A stretch of DNA of 7,811 nucleotides from Verrucomicrobia bacterium TMED40 (GTDB lineage Bacteria; Verrucomicrobiota; Verrucomicrobiia; Opitutales; Seribacteraceae): positions 9,316 through 17,126 of the forward strand of contig NHCT01000013.1 in the NCBI GenBank assembly GCA_002167605.1, read 5' to 3'. The notes under the pieces were generated by a model that saw only the letters and a program-made list of their open reading frames with translations, was not told the origin of the DNA and searched no databases. Positions 1-7,539 of this stretch are shown here, piece by piece (within the stretch, counting starts at the first letter, position 1; each line of letters opens with the position of its first letter). Made by a program: the position numbers and the translations under genes.

Positions 1-2587
1 CACTCGATGCTTTCCTCGATCGTTCCTCCCACCAGGCAGGAGAACCGCCATGATAAACCAACTCGAAGCCCTCCTCTCTTTGCCCAACCAGTTGACCGGC
101 TTGGTCCATAACTACAGGATCCAAGTCCCTGGGAACTTCGAGCCTTTGGGCAAGCAAGTGAATGAAATTTTTGGATTTCGATTTGGGAGAGTAAGGCTCA
201 GAAAAAAGATAGAGTGCTCGAGCTGGACGGGTCATTCCGACATAAAACTTACATAAACTTTCAAAGGCCGCATCCTCCTCATCCGAATCCAGCAAGGCGG
301 CGAGGTAAGGGTCGGATTCCTGGATAATCTTTCTGGGTTTACTCAGAACCCAGTCACATCCAATTCCGGAGGAGGAGGATTTCCCGTACAACTCAACTCC
401 GTTCTGGGATCTTCGCCCACCCACCGAGCGAAGACTGTTACCTCCCAACTCGGGCATAATCACCATATCAAAAGTCAAGCCCTTGGACCCGTGGATGGTC
501 ATGGCACGCACGCTGGTTTCCATTGCCCCCCGAGAAGATTCGGAGCTCCCTGCAGCCTGAAGAAAAAGGTCGATATCACGCTGTCCTCTTCGATCAAAGG
601 AGCGGGCAAGATCAAAAGTCTGCCTTAATCGCTTGGTGGCAAAAGGCCGGGCCTCTGCCTTCACCCAAGCCAAAGCTTTTCCGCCCCATTCCCTCACAAA
701 TGCCCCCAAGCCCCGCTCATGCGTTAGCATCCGTACTTCCTCAAGAATCTCGGAAAGATCTCCGGATTCCCCGCTTACCAGGGGAGACATCTCCAAATGC
801 CCGATGGCCCATTGATCGGTGGGATGGACGGATGCCCTCAGGAGGGAAAGCAAAAACTGCGAAAATCCGTTGTCGGTCGCAGGTAGAGCACCCACCTCAT
901 CCTCAATGGGCATACCGGGTAATTCTTTCCTGAGAAAATCGACCAGTGCTCGAGCGGTGGCCCGTTTTTGCGTAAGAATCGCACAGGACCAACCCCGTTC
1001 GACGGGATGGATCGTTCTTAGTAATTCGGCAATTGCCCGAAATCGCTCCTCTTCCTCCTTCGCGGTCCACCAAATGACATTTCCGCTAAGCTTTTCGGTC
1101 TTTGGCGAAACCCGGTGAGGCATCCAGTTGCTCTCCCATCGACTGACCGACTCCCCCCCTTCGACTCCCGAACCGAACACCTGATTCACTGCGGTCAGAA
1201 CATCTTTACCCGAACGCCAGGAAAGGTTCATGTCGTCGATCTTCAAGCGATCGGAAAACCGTTCCTCCAAGTAACCGAAGAGACGCGAATCACCTCCCCG
1301 CCATCCATAGATTGCCTGTTTCTGATCACCCACGCAAAAAAACATCCGGTGTTCCTCATGATCATAAAGCACCTCTTCCAAAAGAGGTTCGATCACTGAC
1401 CATTGGCTGGGTGAAGTATCCTGAAATTCGTCCAGCATCCAGTGCAGATACTTTCGGTCAAAACGATATTCCCGGTTCAGTTTGGCCAATTCATCTCCTT
1501 CCTGGTTCAAAAGCATAGGCAAATCCGAGAAAGTGATTCCTCCCTTCTCTAGAACCAACTTCCGGTAGTTTGCCACCACTTTGCTTAGAAGAGCATGAAT
1601 GCCCCTGGTCCGAATTCCGCATAACCGAAGCTCCTCTCCAATCAGGTGTGCCGACATCCGCTGAACGGCGGCAACCCACTCCCCGCAAAAAAAATACTCC
1701 TTCCGATAGTAAGTCAGTGAGAACGAAGACTGGCTATTCATGGAAGCCTTCAAAAGTTTTTTAAATCCTGTACTTTGCTTGTCCAGGTTCATCCCTGGAG
1801 TCCATGCGGCGAAATCACGAATCGCATTCTCAAGCGCTTTTATGACCCGTCCGTCCGACAACTCCGGTTCAACCTCAATCCCTTGGTTTTCCAAGAGTTC
1901 CCAGCACCTTGTCGAATCCCCCGTAGGATCGTAGCCCTCGGGAATCTGCTTCCAAGTGGCGGTGTCCGGCCAAAGATTTTCCACCGCTCCCCAAGCATCG
2001 GGGTTCGGGCATTGACCGAGCAAATCCCGAAAGGAAAGAGCGAGTTCCATCACCCAGGGAAAAAACTCCCGATCCTCCAGAAGCTTACGGGCTCGAGAAA
2101 AAGCATCAATCAGCAGAGAACTCTCTCTTAGGCTTTCTTCGAAACAGCGCTTCAGGCAGTCCGACCACCTTTCCCGGATAGAGGCTTCGTCCATCAAATC
2201 GAACCCTACCGCCAAGCCGTACTCCAAAGGAGCGGAGGAAAGCATCGAGAAAAAGAACGAATCCAAAGTTCCCAGAGTCAAGCGGTTCATGGATCGCAGG
2301 AGAATGGCAATTTTTTCCCGGATCACTGAAGCAGAAATCTCCAATCCGAATTTCGACTCCAAAGCCTCCCTTGCTTTCGGATCCTTTGCTGCTTCGGCCA
2401 GTTTCCGAAGGATCGCATCGAAAAACTCACCCGCCGCCTTTCGTGAAAAGGTAAGTGCCACAATGCTGGTGGGGTCGGAGCCAAGGAGCATCAGATAGAT
2501 GAAACGATCGGTCAGTTGGTAAGTCTTTCCACTGCCCGCGGAAGCCTTGATCAATTCACGCAAATCCATAGGTTCGCTGGGAGTCAT
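1..2587 (-). CDS. AddA/UvrD-like SF1 ATP-dependent helicase, C-terminus cut by window edge
   Basis: Predicted motor subunit of an AddAB/RecBCD-type DNA end-processing complex, unwinding duplex DNA with ATP. The frame stays open to the left edge, giving 862 codons with no stop. All SF1A helicase motifs are visible: Walker A ASAGSGKT (residues 15-22), Ia ALTFSRKAA (44-52), TLDSF (107-111), Walker B DEFQD (386-390), motif III GDQKQ (420-424) followed by IYGWRG, motif IV SWRS (Arg458), motif V TIHGSKG (697-703) and motif VI YVGMTR (782-787). ASAGSGKT near the N-terminus is typical of RecB/AddA rather than of UvrD/PcrA/Rep. AddA proteins usually run past 1,000 residues and end in a nuclease domain; that part lies outside the window, so it is unknown here. 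I chose Met1 because a run of six G (2596-2601) sits 8 bases upstream and the ATG overlaps the preceding stop; Met7 is a weaker alternative without a ribosome site. The helicase assignment is secure; the AddA-type subfamily is inferred from the partner gene. Confidence 0.93.
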   Translation of the reverse strand, partial: MTPSEPMDLRELIKASAGSGKTYQLTDRFIYLMLLGSDPTSIVALTFSRKAAGEFFDAILRKLAEAAKDPKAREALESKFGLEISASVIREKIAILLRSMNRLTLGTLDSFFFSMLSSAPLEYGLAVGFDLMDEASIRERWSDCLKRCFEESLRESSLLIDAFSRARKLLEDREFFPWVMELALSFRDLLGQCPNPDAWGAVENLWPDTATWKQIPEGYDPTGDSTRCWELLENQGIEVEPELSDGRVIKALENAIRDFAAWTPGMNLDKQSTGFKKLLKASMNSQSSFSLTYYRKEYFFCGEWVAAVQRMSAHLIGEELRLCGIRTRGIHALLSKVVANYRKLVLEKGGITFSDLPMLLNQEGDELAKLNREYRFDRKYLHWMLDEFQDTSPSQWSVIEPLLEEVLYDHEEHRMFFCVGDQKQAIYGWRGGDSRLFGYLEERFSDRLKIDDMNLSWRSGKDVLTAVNQVFGSGVEGGESVSRWESNWMPHRVSPKTEKLSGNVIWWTAKEEEERFRAIAELLRTIHPVERGWSCAILTQKRATARALVDFLRKELPGMPIEDEVGALPATDNGFSQFLLSLLRASVHPTDQWAIGHLEMSPLVSGESGDLSEILEEVRMLTHERGLGAFVREWGGKALAWVKAEARPFATKRLRQTFDLARSFDRRGQRDIDLFLQAAGSSESSRGAMETSVRAMTIHGSKGLTFDMVIMPELGGNSLRSVGGRRSQNGVELYGKSSSSGIGCDWVLSKPRKIIQESDPYLAALLDSDEEDAAFESLCKFYVGMTRPARALYLFSEPYSPKSKSKNFIHLLAQRLEVPRDLDPVVMDQAGQLVGQREEGFELVYHGGSPAWWEERSRKASS

Positions 2588-2589
2588 TA
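2585..2589 (-). other. TAATG stop/start overlap coupling nuclease and helicase
   Basis: The nuclease stop TAA (2587-2589) and the helicase start ATG (2585-2587) share one A on the minus strand. This arrangement normally lets a terminating ribosome restart at once and supports near-equal amounts of the two subunits, as expected for a heterodimer. A run of six G eight bases before the ATG could act as the ribosome site. Confidence 0.85.
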
Positions 2590-5448
2590 TACAAACCCCC
2601 CGATCGCCTCTTCCGGCGAATGAAAAAAGAGATCTTTAAAATCATCGTAATCAAGCTTCGAAATCGGTTGATGCTCGGCTGGTTCGAGCAAATCCCGAAC
2701 GATTCCACGAGCACACTCCATCGAGCTTTCCATCAATTCGTCCTGCAAGCCATCCCAGACTTGAATCCCAATCTCCTCGGGTTGGGCAGGAACCGTAAAG
2801 AGGCCCACCTCAAGAGACTGCCCCGACTCCATGAGTAAGGTTCTCTCCGCCCAGGCTCGATACAAGGGGAGTTGTAAATCCAACCACCTTTTGGGCCTTC
2901 CGTTCCATTCGAAACGACAGAATTCCGGAAACTCCTCGGTCCGGGCATAACCACCACGGAAATGTAAATCTTCAGGACTCTTTGCGGAGGTTTTGTAATC
3001 CAGGAGTCGGTACACTCCCCGTTGGGGATGATAATCAATGCGATCGATTTTGCCTACGATTCGAACACTGCCCTCGGAACTGAGTGGCTCTTTATCGCTC
3101 AAGGGAACCAACCATGAGAAACCATCGCTGGATGGGTGGGCTTCCAAATGAAACTTTTTTTCGACCTCCTGAATTTGCCAACCATCGGAAATTTCCAACG
3201 CACGCAACTGGGCAACGCATCGCATCCGTCTCTCGATCGCCGCTTTTTGCTGTAACAGGGAAAGGCTTGGGTTCCTTCCGTACTTCTCAGAAAAGTCCTC
3301 TTCAACTTGCTTTTTGAGAGCCATGAAGATTTCCGACTCATCCCCGGTGTTAAGGCCATAGAGTGCCTCCAGTGCACTATGAACCAAAGTCCCAAAATCC
3401 ATAGCATCGGCTTCGGCTTTTTCCGCATCGTAGGTTTGCATGCCAAATTTCCTCTTCAGGTAAAAACGAAAGGGACAGGAGAGAAAATCTCGGAATGCAG
3501 TTACCGACAACCGATCAATGGGTTCCCTTTCTCCCGGTTCCAACTTCCAGGGGTAAGCCCAAGCAGGATTCTCGTCTTCGGGAGGAACTTCGCCAAACAG
3601 CTTTTCGGCCCGCTTAGGCAGGGTTTCAGGATCGTCCGGATGACAAAGGAAAAAAAGTGGAGAAGGACGTAAGGGAGATCCGTCCCGACTAAATTTACCA
3701 AGAATAAAATCAATGCGTCCCTTTTGCCTTTTCGACTCCACCAACCAGTGTAGCAAATAAGCATCCCTCGAAGTACGGTCCTCATCCGTCCACAGTCCGA
3801 GTTCACTCCGTAAAGATTGAGGAATGAAGCTATCAGCGGGAAGAGATTCCGGTAAGTGAACATCGTTGCATCCAAGCACAATCATTCGGGGAGTATCCGC
3901 CCAGGCAAGCTCCAGCCAACCGTGTAACTCCAAATCCCCCTCTGCCGCCTCTTCCACCCAACATTCCTGAGCCAATTGTTCCAGCAAAAGAGAGAAGCGT
4001 TCCTCGACGCTCAACTCCTTGACCTTTGAAATTTCTTCGAGCAACTCTGAAAATTTGGGCAGGAGTTGAAGGCAATCCTGATCGTGCTTGCACTCCGGAT
4101 CCAAAGGCCTTCCCGCGAAGGCCGAGCGAATCAATTTGCGAATTTCATCCTCGAAGGAACCTTCGCGCAAAAGGCTCATCCATTCTCCAAACCGCTCCCA
4201 AGCCTGAGCAACGGTATGTTTCCGGCGCTTCGCAAAATAAAATCCATCTTCCCAACTTTGGGGTAAGTGGTGCTGATGGAGCTGGTCCAATTCAATCAAC
4301 CACTCCCGGACCTCTCCAGTGCCCCCCTCCTCTTGCAAGCAATGCAAGGTTTGAGGAAAACGAAGCAGACGAACCGCCTCTTTCATTCCCTCGGTAACCA
4401 GCAAATCCTGAATCGCCTTTAGCCAGGCGTACAAGGATGACTCCTTTCCCGGCTTACCCTCCGGATCATGGAACCCAGGCAAACGTGAAGTTTGCTCAGC
4501 TTGCTCCCCCATGCACTCCTTGACCTCGGAATCAAGGACGCCCACGCTTAGGATCTCGGTAGTCACAAAAGGAAGAGACTCCCCATATTCAAAAAGCGTG
4601 CGGGCCTGCTCTCTTGGTCCATAAACCAAACGAATCCGATCGTCCGTCAAGGTCATGGGCTTGCTTTCCCAAGCCGAGCGCACCGGGCGTCCAAAGGGAT
4701 CAAAGGAAGAAAGACTCTCTTCGGGAGAAGCAAAGATGATGACTCTCACCCGCAGACCCTGGCTCATCAGGTTTTCCAGGGCTTTTCTTCCCAAATCGGG
4801 AAACCCGGAGACTCCGAGTAAAACCACCTCATCGACACCCCGGGGAACCTGAGGAGCAAGGCTCCACTTTCGCCTTGCATCCATGGGGTCAAGAAAACCC
4901 TCCTTTTCGAGTTTTTGACGATAGTGCTTTTCTAGGTTGGACAAATCCGTCCACCTGTCCTGCTCCCCCCACTTCTCGGTCAGACGGGTATGCTCGACGG
5001 ATTGGCAATCATGATCCGCCTCAGCCAAAGTCTCACGTAACCCGACCAGAGCCTGTGCCATGGACATTCCCCAGGCCAAGTCCAGGGATTGAGGAATCTG
5101 GGGAAACAAGTGGGGAAACCGAGTAAGATCGCAGTCCTTCACAACCTGAGTCCAAAAAGCCAGAACTTGAACCTGAGAAGCAATGGGAATTCCATCAATC
5201 GAGTCCGTATCCGGTTTGATCAGGCTTCCAGGGGCACTGAACCGTGGCAAAAGGCAAGCCGAACCTTGAGTCTGAGAGGCCTGGGCAAGCCCTTCCCTCA
5301 ATCGCTGGGCCGCTCCGTTCGTTTGAGTAATCACCCAAAGATGAGACAAATCGATGCACGCCCCTCCCTCGGACTCCCCGAGCAGCCAATCGATCGATCG
5401 TTCGACGGGCGACCCTTCCCAATCCAGAATGATCCTTTCGGGTTTCAT
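2587..5448 (-). CDS. AddB-like PD-(D/E)XK nuclease, partner of the adjacent helicase
   Basis: Predicted second subunit of an AddAB-type helicase-nuclease, 953 residues. Residues 1 to about 640 resemble the degenerate helicase fold of AddB/RecC: no Walker A is present (TQTNGAAQRL at 41-50 stands where it would be), but the family segment IVLGCNDVHLPE (523-534) followed by LRSELGL is recognisable. The C-terminal RecB-family nuclease domain is complete: CPFRFY from Cys658, His690 in GTLVHSAL, Asp802 in GKIDRID, Asp817 and Lys819 in DYKT, and Gln859-Tyr863 in QLPLY. The frame is open upstream to an ATG at 5838, but those 130 codons lie inside the methyltransferase gene and look like shadow sequence. 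The ATG at 5448 follows the methyltransferase stop by 16 bases, with GAGGG (5462-5466) 13 bases ahead, rather distant. The C-terminal cysteine group that holds the iron-sulfur cluster in Bacillus AddB is not seen. The nuclease call is firm; AddB orthology is probable. Confidence 0.92.
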   Translation of the reverse strand: MKPERIILDWEGSPVERSIDWLLGESEGGACIDLSHLWVITQTNGAAQRLREGLAQASQTQGSACLLPRFSAPGSLIKPDTDSIDGIPIASQVQVLAFWTQVVKDCDLTRFPHLFPQIPQSLDLAWGMSMAQALVGLRETLAEADHDCQSVEHTRLTEKWGEQDRWTDLSNLEKHYRQKLEKEGFLDPMDARRKWSLAPQVPRGVDEVVLLGVSGFPDLGRKALENLMSQGLRVRVIIFASPEESLSSFDPFGRPVRSAWESKPMTLTDDRIRLVYGPREQARTLFEYGESLPFVTTEILSVGVLDSEVKECMGEQAEQTSRLPGFHDPEGKPGKESSLYAWLKAIQDLLVTEGMKEAVRLLRFPQTLHCLQEEGGTGEVREWLIELDQLHQHHLPQSWEDGFYFAKRRKHTVAQAWERFGEWMSLLREGSFEDEIRKLIRSAFAGRPLDPECKHDQDCLQLLPKFSELLEEISKVKELSVEERFSLLLEQLAQECWVEEAAEGDLELHGWLELAWADTPRMIVLGCNDVHLPESLPADSFIPQSLRSELGLWTDEDRTSRDAYLLHWLVESKRQKGRIDFILGKFSRDGSPLRPSPLFFLCHPDDPETLPKRAEKLFGEVPPEDENPAWAYPWKLEPGEREPIDRLSVTAFRDFLSCPFRFYLKRKFGMQTYDAEKAEADAMDFGTLVHSALEALYGLNTGDESEIFMALKKQVEEDFSEKYGRNPSLSLLQQKAAIERRMRCVAQLRALEISDGWQIQEVEKKFHLEAHPSSDGFSWLVPLSDKEPLSSEGSVRIVGKIDRIDYHPQRGVYRLLDYKTSAKSPEDLHFRGGYARTEEFPEFCRFEWNGRPKRWLDLQLPLYRAWAERTLLMESGQSLEVGLFTVPAQPEEIGIQVWDGLQDELMESSMECARGIVRDLLEPAEHQPISKLDYDDFKDLFFHSPEEAIGGFV

Positions 5449-5464
5449 ACCACAGTGAGTACCC

Positions 5465-6436
5465 TCAGGCAGCCTGCAAAGTTTTGGAATCGAGAACCCG
5501 TTCAATCGCTTGGAAAATTCTCTTAACCACCGGAACCGCCACCGAATTACCGAATTGGCGATAGCAAACATTTTGACGGGGATGCAGACGGAAGTCCTCG
5601 GCAAAGCCCATGATGCGACGGCATTCCTCGGGATGGAGGCGACGCACCCGATCCTCGACCAGGTACATTCCGGTCTTGGCTCCGATCCCCCCGCCGTAGG
5701 CAGATAAGGTAATGGCATGCCCTTTGGGACTGTATACCCGTTCGCCTTGCCCCCCTTTGCCCACCGTGCCAATTCGAAGGGGACGGTTTTCTCTTTGGGT
5801 AGGCAACTCCGAGCTGAGCCGTAGGTCCGAACGTTCAATCACCAAATCACCCAGCCTCGGATCCTCCGCGGGAAGAAGCAAATCCTCCAAGACCAAATCG
5901 TCGTCTGTTGGCTCGGGAAAACAAAAATCCTTTAAGCCAAGATCCCGACGCAAACATACGAAATACAGACGTTCCCGCTTCTGAGCGACTCCGAACCGGG
6001 AGGCGTTCAAAACTTGGTAGGAGACCGCATATCCAGCCCGCTCCAAGAGACGGACCGTGGTTGCCAAGGTGCGACCCTTGTCGTGGCTAAGGTAATTCTT
6101 CACATTTTCCAAAAACAAAACCGAGGGCCGATGGTGTCTGGCCATCCTGAGGATTTCATGCAAAAGGGTACCGCGTGCATCATCAAACCCCTCTTGGTTT
6201 CCGGAAATACTAAAGGGCTGACAGGGGAAGCCTCCACACAGAACCTCATATTCCGGGACCTCGGAGACATTGACTTCAGTCAGATCGCCTACGGGACGCT
6301 CCCCATAATTTTGGAAGTAGGAAAACTGGGCATCCTTATCCCAATCGGAGGAAAAAACACAGGTGTGCCCACAACCCTCGAGAGCTTGGCGGAAACCACC
6401 GATTCCACAAAACAAATCAATGAACCTCATGCTCAT
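5465..6436 (-). CDS. DNA (cytosine-5-)-methyltransferase, M.HhaI type, predicted GCGC specificity
   Basis: Transfers a methyl group from S-adenosylmethionine to carbon 5 of cytosine in a short DNA site. At 323 residues it is close to M.HhaI (327). The motifs occur in canonical order: I FIDLFCGIGGF (5-15), IV GGFPCQPFS with catalytic Cys72, VI ENV (110-112), VIII QKRER (152-156), IX RRLHPEECRRIMGF (265-278) and X QFGNSVAVP (294-302). The target-recognition segment GKGGQGERVYSPKG then AITLSAYGGG (226-250) nearly repeats M.HhaI as I remember it, and Gln230, Arg233, Ser245, Tyr247 and Gly250 match its base-contacting positions. GCGC is therefore the expected site; this is inference. Databases often give this family the symbol dcm, but the E. 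coli Dcm target (CCWGG) is not expected here. The first ATG is favoured because GGGGAGG lies 8 bases upstream; the next ATG, two codons on, is less well spaced. No endonuclease partner is visible. Confidence 0.95.
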   Translation of the reverse strand: MSMRFIDLFCGIGGFRQALEGCGHTCVFSSDWDKDAQFSYFQNYGERPVGDLTEVNVSEVPEYEVLCGGFPCQPFSISGNQEGFDDARGTLLHEILRMARHHRPSVLFLENVKNYLSHDKGRTLATTVRLLERAGYAVSYQVLNASRFGVAQKRERLYFVCLRRDLGLKDFCFPEPTDDDLVLEDLLLPAEDPRLGDLVIERSDLRLSSELPTQRENRPLRIGTVGKGGQGERVYSPKGHAITLSAYGGGIGAKTGMYLVEDRVRRLHPEECRRIMGFAEDFRLHPRQNVCYRQFGNSVAVPVVKRIFQAIERVLDSKTLQAA

Positions 6437-6444
6437 TATTTAAA

Positions 6445-6451
6445 CCTCCCC
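6445..6451 (-). promoter_or_regulatory. Strong Shine-Dalgarno of the methyltransferase gene
   Basis: On the minus strand GGGGAGG lies 8 bases before the ATG at 6436, with an A/T-only spacer. It is the best ribosome site in the window and decides the methyltransferase start. It is the downstream end of a G-rich run: seven G (6448-6454) precede AGG. Confidence 0.75.
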
Positions 6452-6479
6452 CCCATTCCCAAGAGGTAATCTCAATGGC

Positions 6480-6497
6480 TTCGGGAATCAACCCGAA
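6480..6497. repeat. Small inverted repeat between TIM-barrel and methyltransferase genes
   Basis: TTCGGG and CCCGAA form a perfect 6-base stem around a 6-base loop, between the TIM-barrel stop and the methyltransferase ribosome site. No run of T follows on either strand, so it is not a clear intrinsic terminator. It could be a weak transcript-end or processing stem, or chance. Confidence 0.4.
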
Positions 6498-6517
6498 AGA
6501 TAATAGAAACAATCGAC

Positions 6518-7462
6518 TCAGACGTCGCAAAGCTCAACCGCTTCGGTCAGGCCCTGAACCGGATCACGGGTGGGAATGAACTCCTGCCCCACAAAGCCAT
6601 TGTAGCCCGCCTTGAGCAGGGCTCTCATAATCGGAGGATAATTGATTTCTTGCTTGTTATCCAATTCCCCCCGACCCGGGTTGCCAGCGGTATGAACATG
6701 CCCGATCATATCTCCGCACTCCCCAACCCTGCGGATGACATCGCCATCCATAATTTGCACATGATAAATATCAAAGAGGAGTTTGACCCGTGGAGAACCC
6801 ACCGCATTCAGGATATCCATGCAGTAATCGGTGTGATCCCCTTGATAACCCGGATGCCCCTTGTTGGGGTCGGTACCGTCCCGGCTGTTGAGCATTTCCA
6901 AACAGACCGTAACTCCTTTTTTCTCCGCATATTTGGCGACTTTCTTGAAACCGGCAATGCAGTTCTTGGCTCCTTCCTCCAAAGAGAAATTCTCCGAAAA
7001 TCCAGTAAAGGCGATGACATTAGGACAGCCGAAGTCCGCCGATTCATCAATGGCCTGTTTGGTCGCCTCGATCAGCCAGCCATGATACTCCGGGTTATTG
7101 AAACCCTTGATGAAAGGGGCTCCGTCCACCGGTATTCCGGAGATGGCACAGGTTAACCCATACTTTTTCAGGACCGGCCAATGCTTGGAATCGATCAGTT
7201 CGATACTCTTGCAACCAAGCTTCGTTGCGTGCTCGCAGGTCTCCTCCACACTCCAATGCTCCGAAAAGCACCAGGATACCACCGACTGATTGATTCTACC
7301 CTTGCGAACGCCAGGCTTCTTTTCCTTGGCTTTCTGGGCCAAACTGGCCACCGGAGAACCAGCGAGCCCACCGGCCACCAAGCCAGCGGACACACCCTTG
7401 AAGAGAGAACGGCGGGAAAGGGGTTTATTTGCTTGTAAAGGGAAGGATTTTTTTTCTTTCAT
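6518..7462 (-). CDS. Tat-exported TIM-barrel protein, hydroxypyruvate isomerase/xylose isomerase-like family
   Basis: A 314-residue sugar isomerase or epimerase-like TIM barrel. The N-terminus carries a twin-arginine signal: SRRSLFKG (16-23) followed by a hydrophobic Gly/Ala-rich stretch to about residue 38, with likely cleavage near ASLAQ (39-43), so the protein should be exported folded. The mature part shows the hydroxypyruvate isomerase family marks: CLEMLNSRD with Glu179, FDIYHVQ (220-226) with Asp221 and His224, IGHVHTAGNPGRGELD (253-268), and GQEFIPT with Glu294. Glu179 and Glu294 correspond to the expected pair of catalytic or metal-binding glutamates, and Asp221 and His257 are probable further ligands. 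The family normally interconverts hydroxypyruvate and tartronate semialdehyde or related keto sugars; the substrate cannot be read from sequence, and exported members may act on other carbohydrates. The start has AAGG five bases upstream inside a small inverted repeat. It probably has its own transcript or shares one with VanZ upstream. Confidence 0.9.
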   Translation of the reverse strand: MKEKKSFPLQANKPLSRRSLFKGVSAGLVAGGLAGSPVASLAQKAKEKKPGVRKGRINQSVVSWCFSEHWSVEETCEHATKLGCKSIELIDSKHWPVLKKYGLTCAISGIPVDGAPFIKGFNNPEYHGWLIEATKQAIDESADFGCPNVIAFTGFSENFSLEEGAKNCIAGFKKVAKYAEKKGVTVCLEMLNSRDGTDPNKGHPGYQGDHTDYCMDILNAVGSPRVKLLFDIYHVQIMDGDVIRRVGECGDMIGHVHTAGNPGRGELDNKQEINYPPIMRALLKAGYNGFVGQEFIPTRDPVQGLTEAVELCDV

Positions 7463-7478
7463 GAAAACCTTTTTTCAT
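7461..7478. repeat. Inverted repeat covering the TIM-barrel ribosome site and start
   Basis: ATGAAAA and TTTTCAT form a perfect 7-base stem around a 4-base loop. On the minus strand the loop is AAGG, the probable ribosome site, and the downstream arm runs into the first two bases of the start codon. The stem is A/T-rich and would be weak in RNA, so any effect on translation is speculative. Confidence 0.4.
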
Positions 7479-7539
7479 GGCCACTGGAAGGATGGCAAGG
7501 GCAAAGCACATCCCCGAATCAATTTTCGAGTTCTTCGAA

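Noticed and set aside
523..933. Plus-strand open frames of 60-170 codons here and elsewhere across the window.
   Set aside because: All are antisense to long minus-strand genes with conserved motifs; none has a recognisable domain or a convincing ribosome site.
1100..1200. Possible frameshift in the helicase gene between motifs IV and V.
   Set aside because: A first reading seemed to shift frame, but recounting the G7 tract (1153-1159) restores one continuous frame through motifs V and VI to the window edge.
5449..5838. Upstream extension of the nuclease frame by 130 codons to an ATG at 5838.
   Set aside because: It lies wholly inside the methyltransferase, whose conserved motifs VIII to X occupy the other frame. 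The extension's amino acids show no family features, and the ATG at 5448 sits neatly after the methyltransferase stop.
6480..6497. Intrinsic terminator after the TIM-barrel gene.
   Set aside because: The stem is only six base pairs and no T run follows on either strand, so it is recorded only as an inverted repeat.
7463..7539. Promoter or terminator in the gap between the VanZ-like and TIM-barrel genes.
   Set aside because: I found no -35/-10 pair with proper spacing and no stem followed by a T run; only a short TTCGA/TCGAA symmetry near 7525-7539.
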